From Polyangia bacterium (lineage in GTDB: Bacteria; Myxococcota_A; Polyangia; Nannocystales; Nannocystaceae), in the NCBI GenBank assembly GCA_030424595.1, contig JAUHWG010000025.1, forward strand, positions 1 through 64,000: a DNA stretch of 64,000 nucleotides. The letters run 5' to 3'. Positions 1-8,247 of this stretch are shown one piece after another; the stretch's first letter is position 1, and each line of letters begins with the position of its first letter. The notes under the pieces were generated by a model. The model was not told the DNA's origin and ran no database searches. It was given only the letters and a program-made list of their open reading frames with translations. The position numbers and the translations under genes were made by a program.

Positions 1-79
1 GGTCGGTGATGCACCCCGGCAACGCTGTCGTCGCGGCGAGCAGTGCGGTCGCTACGAGCGACCCACGGACGATACCCAT
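1..79 (-). CDS. Lipoprotein N-terminus (partial, runs off the window)
   Basis: Only the first 26 codons are present. They encode a classic export signal: short n-region, hydrophobic core (LVATALLAATTAL) and Cys23 preceded by Leu-Pro-Gly, an acceptable lipobox, so the product should be lipid-anchored. The start at 79 is chosen because GGAAG lies five bases upstream; an in-frame ATG at 112 would add 11 residues before the signal and has no better ribosome binding site. Nothing can be said about the mature protein. It is on the same strand as the CHAT operon but separated from it by a 360-base spacer carrying repeat copy A. Confidence 0.6.
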   Translation of the reverse strand, partial: MGIVRGSLVATALLAATTALPGCITD

Positions 80-439
80 CGGTGCTTCCAGCTTGGAGTC
101 GACGCTACGCATGTTTCTCAAATCCTAGTGCTGGGGGTGATGAAGGATGGCCGAGCGGCCGCTTCGAGGGTCGCAAGAGGGGTGTCTGCCCCTCTCACCA
201 TAGGGGGGCCGTAGGGGGCGAAGGTGCCCCCGACGTTCGGCTCCGCGAGAAGGGCGGAGCAGCTCCCTTGTTTGGTATTCCCACCACGGCGCCGACTCTT
301 ACAGAGACGCCCGAGAAAAGTTGGACAGCGCACCACGGCGCGAGGCGGTGGGGGAGGGTGGTGCGAGCGGCCGCCATGCTCGCAGGCCGCTCCGTGCGGA
401 GGGCGTCGTCGCCAGGCGAGAGCCGCGGTCTCTAGCCTG
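80..439. other. Intergenic spacer with repeat copy A
   Basis: No frame here has convincing codon bias, export signal or ribosome binding site. The stretch holds the first copy of the hairpin repeat described at 239-320 and runs of G and C. It presumably carries the promoter of the leftward lipoprotein gene at 1-79. Confidence 0.5.
239..320 (+). repeat. Dispersed hairpin repeat, copy A
   Basis: A 7-bp stem (240-246 GCTCCGC with 254-260 GCGGAGC, seven-base loop GAGAAGG) is followed by the conserved tract containing TTGGTATTCCC (271-281) and CGACTCTTACAG (293-304), then GAGAAAAGT (313-321). The same order occurs at 4462-4550 (same strand) and 7903-8002 (opposite strand). The tracts are conserved while the stem sequence differs yet still pairs, which suggests a structured RNA or a mobile repeat. 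It codes for no protein I can recognise. Confidence 0.65.
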
Positions 440-2668
440 CTAGCGGCTGTAGAGTCGCAGCATCTGGAGGTCTGGGCGCAGGCTCGGGGGGGTCCGCGTC
501 AGCATGTCGATGTACGCACGTTGCCAAGCCCGCGGCAGCTCCCCCTGGGCGTCGCCAAGAGCGCGATAGAACGCCACGGCGAAGCTCTTCGCGACCTCCT
601 CGTCGATGTCGTCGACCGCACCGATGACATAGTGAGCCCCACGCAGCAAGAACGCCTGGGTTAGGCCGACACCACCGCTTAGGGTCTCCGCGTCGGCGAA
701 GGAGGATTGGCACGCTGAGAGATAGACGAGCCACGGCGCCGCCTCGCCGTCAAGGATCGCGTCTCGCGAGAGCTCGAACCCGCCGAAGTGCAACCTATCG
801 TCGGAGCGCAAGAGCCTGCGATCCTCGGTCCGCGTCCCGTGGACCGCGAAGTGGGCGATATGAGCCTCGCCTAGCCGCTTACGGAGCAGCTCCGCCGATT
901 TTGGGCTGCTGCGGACCGGGACGGTGTCTCCCCGCTGGAGCGCCTCGATCACAGCGTCGGCCTCATCCGCGAGCCCCTCCTCGCTCCCATGCAGGACCAG
1001 CGGGGCGCCAGGGGGAACCTCTCGATCCTCCTGGGACGGGGGGGCGAGGTCGAGACCGTAGGTCACCGGGACGTGCTTGATAAGCTGGCCATCCCGCCAC
1101 GGCAAGACGTGGAAAGGAACGTGATGGAGCGATCCGGTCGCCAGGATCTCGACCGACCGAGCGGCCTCGATCTCATCGGAGAAGGGCCCCAAGAGCTCGG
1201 CGGAGAAGGGCTCGAGCTCCTCCTCCCGAGCGCGGTAGAGGTCGCTTCGGACCGTCGGCAGGCGAAAGTTCGACGAGCGCAGGGCTCCCGCGGTCTGGGC
1301 GAAGCCCACCCATTCGCTGGACCCGTCCTCGGCGACCCCGGAGGCCTGGAAGTAGATCAGGCGGAGCGCATCACCCCGAGGCCGATCTGTGTTGGGCTGG
1401 GAGCTAGGGCCCCCACGTGTGGCGTCAGCGACACGCAGGGCCCGGCTCCGGGCTGCACGGACCACCCTGAGGGCGCTCTCGTCGTCCCCGCGCCTGTGGT
1501 GCAGCACGACCAGGCGGCGCGTCGAGTCGGAGAACGTCAGCTGACGCCGAGCCGCCAAGACCGCCGCCGTCGTGTCGGGGCGCGAGCTCTCGAGCTCGTC
1601 CTCGGCCCGTTGATATGCGAGGAGCGCCGCGTCGGTGCGGCCCATCGCCTCGAGGCGCCGACCGGCGGTCGCCTGGGCATACCAGCGGCCAAGGGGGACT
1701 CGGCCCCTCTCGCCGACCCGCTCGAGCTCGTCCTGCCACTGCGCGCTGCGCCACGGCTCACCGTCTGCGATCGTCCGCCGGATCTCGACGATCCGCAGCC
1801 ACATCAGCTGCTCCTCCGGGAGCCTGTCGATCCACCGCTCGCTGCGCTCGATCTCCTGGATCCAGGCCTCGGCCTCGCTCGGGCTGCGATGCTGCAAGGC
1901 CGCGAGCGCGAGGTTGATCCGGGTGTTGTTCGCCAGGCGCAGGTTGTCTCGATCCCCGGCGAACGTGGAGAGCGCGGATTTCAGCAGATCGGTCGGGTCA
2001 TCGGTCTCAACGCCCGCATCATGGGCCATCAGCATCGACCAGCCGAGGAGGTTGAGAACGCCCCCAACTCTGGGCTCGGAGCACGTAGGATCGACGCTCT
2101 CCAGGAGGTCCGACGCCTCCGTGACCAGCTCGCGCAGATCATCGGCTCGGCGCAGCTCTGCGGCGATCTCTGCCCGCACTGCCATGCTGTTGGCGACGCT
2201 CCACAACATGCTCAATTCCTGAGGATCGCCCTCCTTGTACAACGACGACGCGATCCGGGCCTCAGCCTCCCCCTGCCGGAGCTCACGGAGCGCCTGCGGG
2301 TCGTCGAGCTGAGTGCGGTGGTATTGCGCCCAGTTGGTCCGATGGCGCGGTCGCTGGAGCGGATCGTCGAGGCAGCCACGATCCTCGTAGCGCCGCAGAT
2401 AGTCCCGCGCGAGCTCCGGGTCATGCTCGCCCCTGTGCGCCAGGTCAAAGCCGACCTCGAGCGGCAGGCAGAGGCTGCGCAGCGAGCCCGGCCCCTTCGC
2501 GGAGGGGTGGAGCTGATACGACCGCGTGATGCACTCAACCTCTTGATCGATGAGGTCGTAGCACCGCTGATAGTCATCGTTATCGTAGGCCTTCTTTCGC
2601 GCTGTGGTCAGCGCCTCACACTCGCTCGGTCCGGCGACAAGCGAGACCGCTAGCAGAATCACGCTCAT
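440..2668 (-). CDS. TPR-CHAT domain caspase-like protease, probably exported
   Basis: 742 residues. Residues 1-17 form a hydrophobic leader (MSVILLAVSLVAG) that resembles a signal peptide with a weak n-region. The middle, about 60-450, is helical and TPR-like. The C-terminus, about 480-735, is a CHAT (caspase HetF-associated with TPR) domain: His610 in HFAVHG and Cys653 in YLSACQS form the expected dyad, followed by GGVGLTQAFLLRGA, which matches the family's conserved SLARAFLxAGA-type helix. CHAT proteins are cysteine proteases that cut partner proteins. The start overlaps the upstream gene by four bases (ATGA), so it is co-translated with the membrane protein and the sigma factor. The substrate is unknown; the membrane protein is the obvious candidate (inference). 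Domain call sure, export less so. Confidence 0.88.
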   Translation of the reverse strand: MSVILLAVSLVAGPSECEALTTARKKAYDNDDYQRCYDLIDQEVECITRSYQLHPSAKGPGSLRSLCLPLEVGFDLAHRGEHDPELARDYLRRYEDRGCLDDPLQRPRHRTNWAQYHRTQLDDPQALRELRQGEAEARIASSLYKEGDPQELSMLWSVANSMAVRAEIAAELRRADDLRELVTEASDLLESVDPTCSEPRVGGVLNLLGWSMLMAHDAGVETDDPTDLLKSALSTFAGDRDNLRLANNTRINLALAALQHRSPSEAEAWIQEIERSERWIDRLPEEQLMWLRIVEIRRTIADGEPWRSAQWQDELERVGERGRVPLGRWYAQATAGRRLEAMGRTDAALLAYQRAEDELESSRPDTTAAVLAARRQLTFSDSTRRLVVLHHRRGDDESALRVVRAARSRALRVADATRGGPSSQPNTDRPRGDALRLIYFQASGVAEDGSSEWVGFAQTAGALRSSNFRLPTVRSDLYRAREEELEPFSAELLGPFSDEIEAARSVEILATGSLHHVPFHVLPWRDGQLIKHVPVTYGLDLAPPSQEDREVPPGAPLVLHGSEEGLADEADAVIEALQRGDTVPVRSSPKSAELLRKRLGEAHIAHFAVHGTRTEDRRLLRSDDRLHFGGFELSRDAILDGEAAPWLVYLSACQSSFADAETLSGGVGLTQAFLLRGAHYVIGAVDDIDEEVAKSFAVAFYRALGDAQGELPRAWQRAYIDMLTRTPPSLRPDLQMLRLYSR

Positions 2669-3441
2669 CTGGCCTTGACGTTGAGGGTCGCCGGGGGGCC
2701 GAGCAGCGCTGTGTGCCCCGAGCTCCGGTCCTGAGCTTGGCAGGACACGCTCCAGGCCGTCCCGGGCTCGAGGTCCGCGTAGACCTTCCAGCTAGCTCCG
2801 TCAGGCCCATCGATCGGTCTGGCGCCGAGCAGGCGGGCCTCACCTCCCGCCGTAGGCTCCGCGACAATGCCGACGATCTTGACCTCTCTGCCCTTTGGCT
2901 CACAGTGGATGTCGAATTTTTCGCCGGAGCGGATTGTCAGTGTCTCCGCCGGATCAGGTCTCTGAGGGCCCGAGCGGGTCGTCGGCGAGAGCAGCACGGT
3001 GCTGCCGTCAAAGACATCCGGCGGCGCTCCGGCGGAGCCGCGCAGATCGACATACAAGAGCGTCAGGAGCACCGCCGCGACGGCGGTCATCGGCAGCGGC
3101 CACCATTGTCGCCGTCGCCCTGCATCGTTCGCCGCCGGGGCGATAGCGGGGGCCTTGTCGCCGGTCTCGGCGAGATAGGAGCCCAAGACTTCGTCGGCGA
3201 TCCGACTCCGCGTCCCCGCGTCGAGCGGCGTGAGCAGCTCCTCTGCGACCTCAGGTTCGAGGGTGAAGTCGGATGCGGCCCGAGCGACGTCGAAGTCTGC
3301 CCCGTCGACGCCGGTGTCGACCCACGCCTCGGGCGCCTGGGCTGCGAAGAGGTGCGCCTCTGCCTGCTCGACCTCTTCGCGGCAGCCGTCGAGCCACTCG
3401 CGCTGTGCTTTGCTGAGGGGTTCTTGGTTCGACATCGACAT
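2665..3441 (-). CDS. Single-pass membrane protein, putative anti-sigma factor/CHAT partner
   Basis: 258 residues: a mostly acidic, helical cytoplasmic part (1-110), one membrane segment (about 113-132, after the positive RRRQ), and an outer domain of about 125 residues rich in beta strands (TLTIRSGEKFDIHCEPKG onwards). The gene lies between an ECF-like sigma factor (one-base overlap, TAATG) and the CHAT protease (four-base overlap). In such operons this position usually holds an anti-sigma factor that keeps the sigma factor inactive. I see no zinc-binding HxxxCxxC anti-sigma motif, so the role rests on position and topology. It could equally be a membrane scaffold or the protease substrate. 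Confidence 0.7.
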   Translation of the reverse strand: MSMSNQEPLSKAQREWLDGCREEVEQAEAHLFAAQAPEAWVDTGVDGADFDVARAASDFTLEPEVAEELLTPLDAGTRSRIADEVLGSYLAETGDKAPAIAPAANDAGRRRQWWPLPMTAVAAVLLTLLYVDLRGSAGAPPDVFDGSTVLLSPTTRSGPQRPDPAETLTIRSGEKFDIHCEPKGREVKIVGIVAEPTAGGEARLLGARPIDGPDGASWKVYADLEPGTAWSVSCQAQDRSSGHTALLGPPATLNVKAR

Positions 3442-4046
3442 TACTCCGGGCTCAAGTCCCCTCGATCATCGAGGTTCGCGCGAAGGCGTTGCAGGAGCCT
3501 CGACTTGCGCGCGTAGTAGGCCCCCTCGGAGACGCCAAGCTCCGCGCAGATCGCCGGTGGATCGCGTTGTTCGATATAGATGAGGCGAAAGAGGGCTCGA
3601 TCCAGGCTGGAGCAGGAGCGCACTGCGCCTTCGAGATCCATCACTCGCGTGAGACGCGCGAGGCCCCGATCGGCGGGTTCGTGCTCTCCAGTCACCAGGT
3701 CCTCCCTCAACTCTTCCCAGTTCACGCGGTGTTTCTGATACTTGCGCTGTAGGACGAAGAGCGTGACTCCAATCACGTATCTCCGGAGGGCGTTGTCGAC
3801 CTGGCGAAAGCTCGGGTGCTCGCCGAATTTGCGCAGGATCGCCGCTCGCTTCGAGAAGAGCGCCGCGAGGCCATCCTGCACGTCGTCCTCCTTGTCCCGC
3901 GCGTAGGCCCTCAGCCACGGCTTGCTGCCGAGGAGGACAGCTCGACCCGCCGTGACGCCGACCATCAGCTCGTCTGCCAACATCCGAAGGCGAGCCTTCT
4001 CCCGCCCGTCGAGCGCAGCCCGCACCTCCTCTGGAGTCCAGCTCAT
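3441..4046 (-). CDS. ECF-like RNA polymerase sigma factor
   Basis: 201 residues. The C-terminal region (about 145-195) is a clear sigma-70 region 4 helix-turn-helix: DRALFRLIYIEQRDPPAICAE then LGVSEGAYYARKSRLLQRL. The N-terminal part is diverged but contains the region 2-like segment DKEDDVQDGLAALFSKRAAIL. ECF factors direct RNA polymerase to stress or surface-signal promoters and are normally held by a co-transcribed anti-sigma factor, here probably the next gene. No strong ribosome binding site precedes the ATG. A 6-bp inverted repeat (4067-4072/4080-4085) lies just upstream and may be leader structure. First gene of the CHAT operon. Confidence 0.82.
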   Translation of the reverse strand: MSWTPEEVRAALDGREKARLRMLADELMVGVTAGRAVLLGSKPWLRAYARDKEDDVQDGLAALFSKRAAILRKFGEHPSFRQVDNALRRYVIGVTLFVLQRKYQKHRVNWEELREDLVTGEHEPADRGLARLTRVMDLEGAVRSCSSLDRALFRLIYIEQRDPPAICAELGVSEGAYYARKSRLLQRLRANLDDRGDLSPE

Positions 4047-4461
4047 CCGCGGGGGGATGGTACCGCGCTCCGCGTCGAACGGAGCATATCCACATCGGCG
4101 GGCGGTTGATGGCGCTCAGCATCTGTTGGCGCCTGGCAGCCCGAGTGAAGTCCCAGATCAGCGGCGGTACGCGGTCGCTCCGCTGCGGAGGAGTGGGGGG
4201 GCGGCGTCGGCCGATCTCGGGGCGTCGTGCGACGTCGGGAGCCCAAGCCTGATGCGGCGCTGACCGTCGAAGGCTGAGACGATGTCCATCGGTCGAGCGA
4301 GCGAGGTGGCAGGCGTAGCGGTGGTGCTCCTCGCGGCTCGAGCACCTTCGCGGCGGCCAGGCGGAGGATCGTGCTGCGACTCGAGTCGACATATCCATCG
4401 TGTCTTTCATGCGCTTGGCGTCGGCGAGGATCGAGGCCCCTGAGCCGACACGGACCGTGGC

Positions 4462-4550
4462 GTCGGCCCCCGCGAGAGGGGCCGGGCAGGTCCTTCGCTT
4501 GGTCTTCCCGCCACAGCGTCGACTCTTACAGGCATGACTGAGAAAAGTAT
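4462..4550 (+). repeat. Dispersed hairpin repeat, copy B
   Basis: Stem CGGCCCC (4464-4470) pairs with GGGGCCG (4478-4484), with the seven-base loop CGCGAGA. Then follow GCAGGTCCTT (4487-4496), TTGGTCTTCCC and CGACTCTTACAG (4520-4531), and GAGAAAAGT (4540-4548). Compared with copy A the tract matches at most positions, while the stem bases have changed on both sides and still pair. It lies in the spacer upstream of the sigma-CHAT operon but in the opposite orientation. Confidence 0.68.
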
Positions 4551-5169
4551 GAGCGCCCCTGAGAGCCGGCGTGCAGCTCCTCCTAGGGGGGAGCGCCCCC
4601 ATGTGTCATGCGGCGGAGCGAAGACCTCAGTCCGGCGAATCATCGCCGTGTGGGTGCCGGAGGAGTCGGGCGCCAGCGCGCCGCGAAAGAAATTGTCCGG
4701 GCCGATGTAAGAACTGCCCTGGGGACGAGAAGACCCTAGAGGAGCCCGTCCCTCACCCCTCAGCCCGCGAGATGACCTTGAAACGCTCGACTGTGCGCCC
4801 CTCCCACCTCCGCATCGGTCTCGGCTGTGACTGTGTGACCGGAGACTACAGCCCCCTCGATAGGCGGGCGTCCACCTACGGGAGGACCGGCGCTGGCACA
4901 AGCCTCAGGCCGCCTGAGAGGTGCGTAGGGACAACCCTCAACGGTGTCCGCGCCTCTTCGGGTGAATGGCCTTTCCTCGGATCACGAAGCTCCTCGCGGA
5001 GCGGCCAGGGGGCCTCTGTGGTCGACGTTCGGAGAGCGGCCAGCGCTGGCTCTAGCAGCCTGTGGCATGGGTCCCGCGCGTCCTCGCTTGCTCCTGTCGA
5101 CCGACCGGGAAGCTCGAGAGTTTGCGGCTCTGCCTGGCACAGCGACGTTTCGTCGCAGGCGAGGGGAGC

Positions 5170-5207
5170 GACGATACCGGCGCTGGGGCACAGGGGACTC
5201 TCGCTGC
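5170..5207 (+). repeat. Second dispersed repeat family, copy 1
   Basis: GACGATaccGGCGC followed by GCACAgGGGACTCTcGC closely matches 19044-19081 (GACGATtgcGGCGC, GCACAcGGGACTCTtGC). In both places a GTTTCGTCG motif lies a short way upstream (5148-5154 region and 19002-19010). Function unknown. Confidence 0.4.
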
Positions 5208-5351
5208 GGGCCGTTTTGGCGCCGGTTACCCCGGGACGATGGGCGCTCCATCGAGAAGAGTCCTCGCGTTCCTCGCGAGCGGCCGATATTCTCGAGAGTG
5301 GCATGCGACAATGGTCGGGCCCGCATCGCGAAGAACATGAGGGGGTGCCGA

Positions 5352-6269
5352 ATGCTGCGACATAAGTTCTCTGCCCGTCTCCGGGGCGCCTCCCTCCGAG
5401 GGTCGGTCATGCGCGTCGCGAGGCGCCCCCTCCTGCTCGCGTCGGCTATTTCCCTGCTGGTCGCGTGCGACGCTGAAGACCTCGAGGACCGCGAGTCTCG
5501 TCGCGGGGACGCTCAGGAGGAGGCAGAATTCAGAGCGATCAGGGTCAAGCCGTACCCTGGCGGTGGCGGCTGTGAGGGCTGCGGCGCCTCCGACGAGCTG
5601 TCGAACGGGGGCAATCATACCGCGACGAAGGTGGATCCCGCCGAACCACGGGTGACCGGCGGGAGCGAGGAGAGCACCGCCGCTGGGACAGGCACCGCGA
5701 GATCGACCACGGCGGACCCGACCGGCGACACCGAGAGTGACACCGAGAGTGACACCGAGAGTGACACCGAGACGGACACCGAGACGGACACCGAGACGGA
5801 CACCGGCGACAGCTCCCTCGGGGGGGGAGGCGACCCGGACGGGGCGTACGACGCCGAAGCGTGCGACGCCGGGGTCCAGGACTGTGGCCTTGGTTTCGCC
5901 TGCTCGACCTTCAACGACGGTGCGCTGAGCCTCTGCCTCCGGGAGTGCGACTCGCTGCTCCAGGACTGCCCGGGCGGGACCCTCTGTATCCCCAGCGGTG
6001 AGCATTTCACCTGTGTCGTCGACGCCTCTGGCGATGCTGGGCTAGGCGGCGATCCCTGCGAGTTCGTCAACTCCTGCAAGCCTGGCCTCTCGTGTATCAG
6101 CGCCGAGCTCGCCCGGGGGTGCGAGGGAGAGGGCTGCTGCGCTCCCTTCTGTGACACCTCCGACCCGAGCGCCTGTTCCGGCGGCGACGAGGAGTGCATT
6201 CCTTGGTACGCGGAGGGGACGCGCTCTGGTCACGAGAGCGTCGGAATCTGCGGTTATCTGACCGAATGA
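5352..6269 (+). CDS. Cys-rich lipoprotein with acidic SDTE repeat linker
   Basis: About 305 residues. A long basic n-region is followed by a signal peptide (RRPLLLASAISLLVAC) with lipobox LVAC. After it comes an acidic, low-complexity linker with six Ser/Thr-Asp-Thr-Glu units, then a C-terminal half with about 20 cysteines, including paired Cys-x-Cys-type spacings and EGEGCCAPFC, that looks disulfide-rich and extracellular. The ATG at 5352 is chosen for the GAGGGGG seven bases upstream; 5409 would give a shorter, more typical signal and 5337 is also in frame. It lies 22 bases before the protease gene and is probably co-transcribed with it. I do not recognise a named family. Confidence 0.72.
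   Translation: MLRHKFSARLRGASLRGSVMRVARRPLLLASAISLLVACDAEDLEDRESRRGDAQEEAEFRAIRVKPYPGGGGCEGCGASDELSNGGNHTATKVDPAEPRVTGGSEESTAAGTGTARSTTADPTGDTESDTESDTESDTETDTETDTETDTGDSSLGGGGDPDGAYDAEACDAGVQDCGLGFACSTFNDGALSLCLRECDSLLQDCPGGTLCIPSGEHFTCVVDASGDAGLGGDPCEFVNSCKPGLSCISAELARGCEGEGCCAPFCDTSDPSACSGGDEECIPWYAEGTRSGHESVGICGYLTE
5727..5804 (+). repeat. 12-bp tandem repeat coding SDTE/TDTE
   Basis: GACACCGAGAGT and the variant GACACCGAGACG are repeated about six times, always in frame, encoding the acidic linker of the lipoprotein. The two variants form separate blocks, as expected from slippage expansion of two founder units. Confidence 0.8.
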
Positions 6270-6291
6270 GAGCAGGTTGTGAGGGGGGCAC

Positions 6292-7761
6292 GTGGCGCTG
6301 TTGATCGACCCTGGCCACCGAGAGCGTATGCGAGCCTGGTCTGTGCGTCGCACAGCGCCCATGGTGCTCTCGCTGCTCGGGCTCATGATCGCGCCTGGTC
6401 AGGTGCGCGCGTCGGGGGTCGTGCAGGAGCCGCGGATCTATGGCGGGGACTCGACCGAGTACTGCGGGTGGCCCTCGGCTGTGTACGTGGAGTTTGAGAA
6501 TTGGCGCTGCAGCGGCACCCTCGTCCACCCAGACATCGTCATCACCGCGGCGCACTGCCCCAAGGATAGAGGTGGGCGCTCTGCGACGATTCACTTCGGT
6601 GAGCGGTTCAAGACCTCCACGCGCTCGGTCGAGGCGACCTGCTACTCGGGGGCGTCGTGGAACGGGCTCGAGGATCCCGACGACTACGTGGGCGCTGAGG
6701 ACTACGGCTACTGTAAGCTCGAGCGCTCGGTGACCGACGTGCCGATCATCCCGCCGGCCTACGGATGCGAGGTCGACGAGCTCGTCGCGGGCAAGGAGGT
6801 CGTGATCGTCGGCTTCGGCAAGTCTAACAGCGGCCTCAGCGGGACCAAGCGCCAGGTAAAGACGACGATCAACAGTATCGACGAGATCGCCGACATCGGC
6901 GGGGGGGGCCTCAGCACCTGCTTTGGCGACTCGGGCGGCCCAGTCTTCGCGCAGATCAGCGACGGCAGCTGGCGGGCCTTTGGCATCACGTCCGGCGGCG
7001 AAGGCATCACCCACGCCGAGGACTGCGGGGGCGAGGGGATCTATGCGCTCATGCACGTCGCGATCCCATGGATCGAGGAGCACTCCGACGTCGACATCAC
7101 GCCCTGCCACGACGTCGACGGCGCCTGGAGTCCAACGCCTGCCTGCGGCGACTTCCCGCTCGATCCAGAGCACCATAACGGCGGCGACTGGAACGGAGGA
7201 TGCTCGGGCGGCCCGACGAGCGACTTCTCTGGGCTCTGCGGCCAGCCCTTCGAGCTCAAGGAGGACGTCGAGCCGCCGATCGTCGCGGTGATCAGCCCGG
7301 ACGATGGTACCGTCTTCGAGCTCGCGCCTGCGGAGGTGCCCGTCAGCGTCAGCGCCGACGATGGCGACGGGGTCGGCGTCGCCTCGGTCAGGCTGCTGGT
7401 CAACGGCCAAGAGTTTGCGGGCAACCATGACGCCGCTGCGCCGTACGAATGGCCGATGGTCTTCCCCAAGGGGGTCTACACGCTCACCGCCCTCGCCGTC
7501 GACTTCGAGGGCAACGAGGCCCTGTCCGCGCCGGTCGTGATCGGCGTCGAGCAGGCGCCCGAAGGTGACGAAACGGAGAGCAGCACCGCCGGGATCGGCT
7601 CGGATGGCGGTTCGGACGTCAGCGGTGGGGAGAGCGTCGGGGGCGGAGGCTCGGAGCCCATCGACGGGTGCAGCTGCTCGAGCGATGGCGACGGCGGCGG
7701 AGGTCGCGGCCTCGCCGTCCTCTTCGCCCTCGGGTTGGGCCTGCGTCGCCGCAGGGGCTGA
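6292..7761 (+). CDS. Trypsin-like serine protease with Ig-like domain and MYXO-CTERM anchor
   Basis: 489 residues. After a signal peptide (about 19-41) the S1 protease domain starts at IYGG (49-52). The triad is His88 in TAAHC, probably Asp137 (AEDYGYCKL) and Ser214 in GDSGGPV. Residues 327-420 look like a bacterial Ig-like domain (PPIVAVISPDDGTVFEL onward). A Gly/Ser linker leads to Cys460-Ser-Cys462, a hydrophobic stretch and terminal RRRRG: the MYXO-CTERM signal that myxobacteria process to attach proteins to the surface. IYGG resembles an activation site after a short propeptide. The GTG start has GAGGGGGG five bases upstream; ATG 6328 is an alternative. Confidence 0.9.
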   Translation: MALLIDPGHRERMRAWSVRRTAPMVLSLLGLMIAPGQVRASGVVQEPRIYGGDSTEYCGWPSAVYVEFENWRCSGTLVHPDIVITAAHCPKDRGGRSATIHFGERFKTSTRSVEATCYSGASWNGLEDPDDYVGAEDYGYCKLERSVTDVPIIPPAYGCEVDELVAGKEVVIVGFGKSNSGLSGTKRQVKTTINSIDEIADIGGGGLSTCFGDSGGPVFAQISDGSWRAFGITSGGEGITHAEDCGGEGIYALMHVAIPWIEEHSDVDITPCHDVDGAWSPTPACGDFPLDPEHHNGGDWNGGCSGGPTSDFSGLCGQPFELKEDVEPPIVAVISPDDGTVFELAPAEVPVSVSADDGDGVGVASVRLLVNGQEFAGNHDAAAPYEWPMVFPKGVYTLTALAVDFEGNEALSAPVVIGVEQAPEGDETESSTAGIGSDGGSDVSGGESVGGGGSEPIDGCSCSSDGDGGGGRGLAVLFALGLGLRRRRG

Positions 7762-8247
7762 GCCTTCCGCGGCCAAGACAGGACGGCTCGCGAGGCCACG
7801 GAGAACGACGGGGTGGGGAGCTTTGGGTGGTGATGGCCGAGTGGGGTTGAGCGGAGAAGCGTGAGGAGCCGACGCCTGCCCCCGCATCGCCGAGGCGAGC
7901 GGCCCGCTCTCAAAACTCTTTTTCGCCTCGGTCTGTAAGAGTCATCCCCGCGCTGGGAATACCTAAGAGAAGGACCTGCCTTCGCCCCCGGACGGGGGCG
8001 GAGCGGGTCTGGTGATAGGCGAGAGCATGCATAGAACGACACGAAAGTCTCTCTCGGCTCCTCGGCGAGGCGCCTCGGAACAATCGAGGCGAGGGCAGAG
8101 CGGATGCCTCGCATCCTCCGGTGAACGATGCATTTGCGCGTCAGGATGAACGGACGACGAGCCTCTTCGGAAGTCCAAACCTCAACAACTCAACAGTGAT
8201 GGACGATCCCGGCCGCCGGGGTCTGACCTCACAGGGAGCTCAACACG
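7762..8247. other. 486-bp spacer with repeat copy C
   Basis: No gene is supported. It contains repeat copy C in reverse orientation and the presumed promoter and leader of the receptor gene at 8248. The last 80 bases (about 8160-8215) are less GC-rich, with CAACAACTCAACAG, which fits a promoter or leader. Confidence 0.5.
7903..8002 (-). repeat. Dispersed hairpin repeat, copy C
   Basis: Read on the minus strand: stem CGCCCCC/GGGGGCG (8000-7994 and 7989-7983), then GCAGGTCCTT, TAGGTATTCCC, TGACTCTTACAG (7944-7933) and GAAAAAGAGTTTTGAGAG. The order and spacing match copies A and B: 33-39 bases from stem to the CTCTTACAG core. The stem is again different in sequence but perfectly paired. Confidence 0.65.

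Larger units (their letters stand above)
4047..5351. other. 1.3-kb gene-poor spacer with repeats
   Basis: Open frames exist on both strands but they are full of Arg, Ser and Pro, lack export or domain signals and look like GC-rich noise. The stretch contains repeat copy B (4462-4550), a short hairpin GCGACG-TTT-CGTCGC (5142-5156) and a copy of the second repeat family (5170-5207). It separates the divergent sigma-CHAT operon and the lipoprotein gene at 5352, so both promoters should lie here. A non-coding RNA is possible. Confidence 0.5.

Noticed and set aside
4571..5365. 264-codon open frame in the gene-poor spacer
   Set aside because: Ser/Arg/Gly-rich translation without secondary-structure pattern, signal or family features; crosses the start of the lipoprotein gene.
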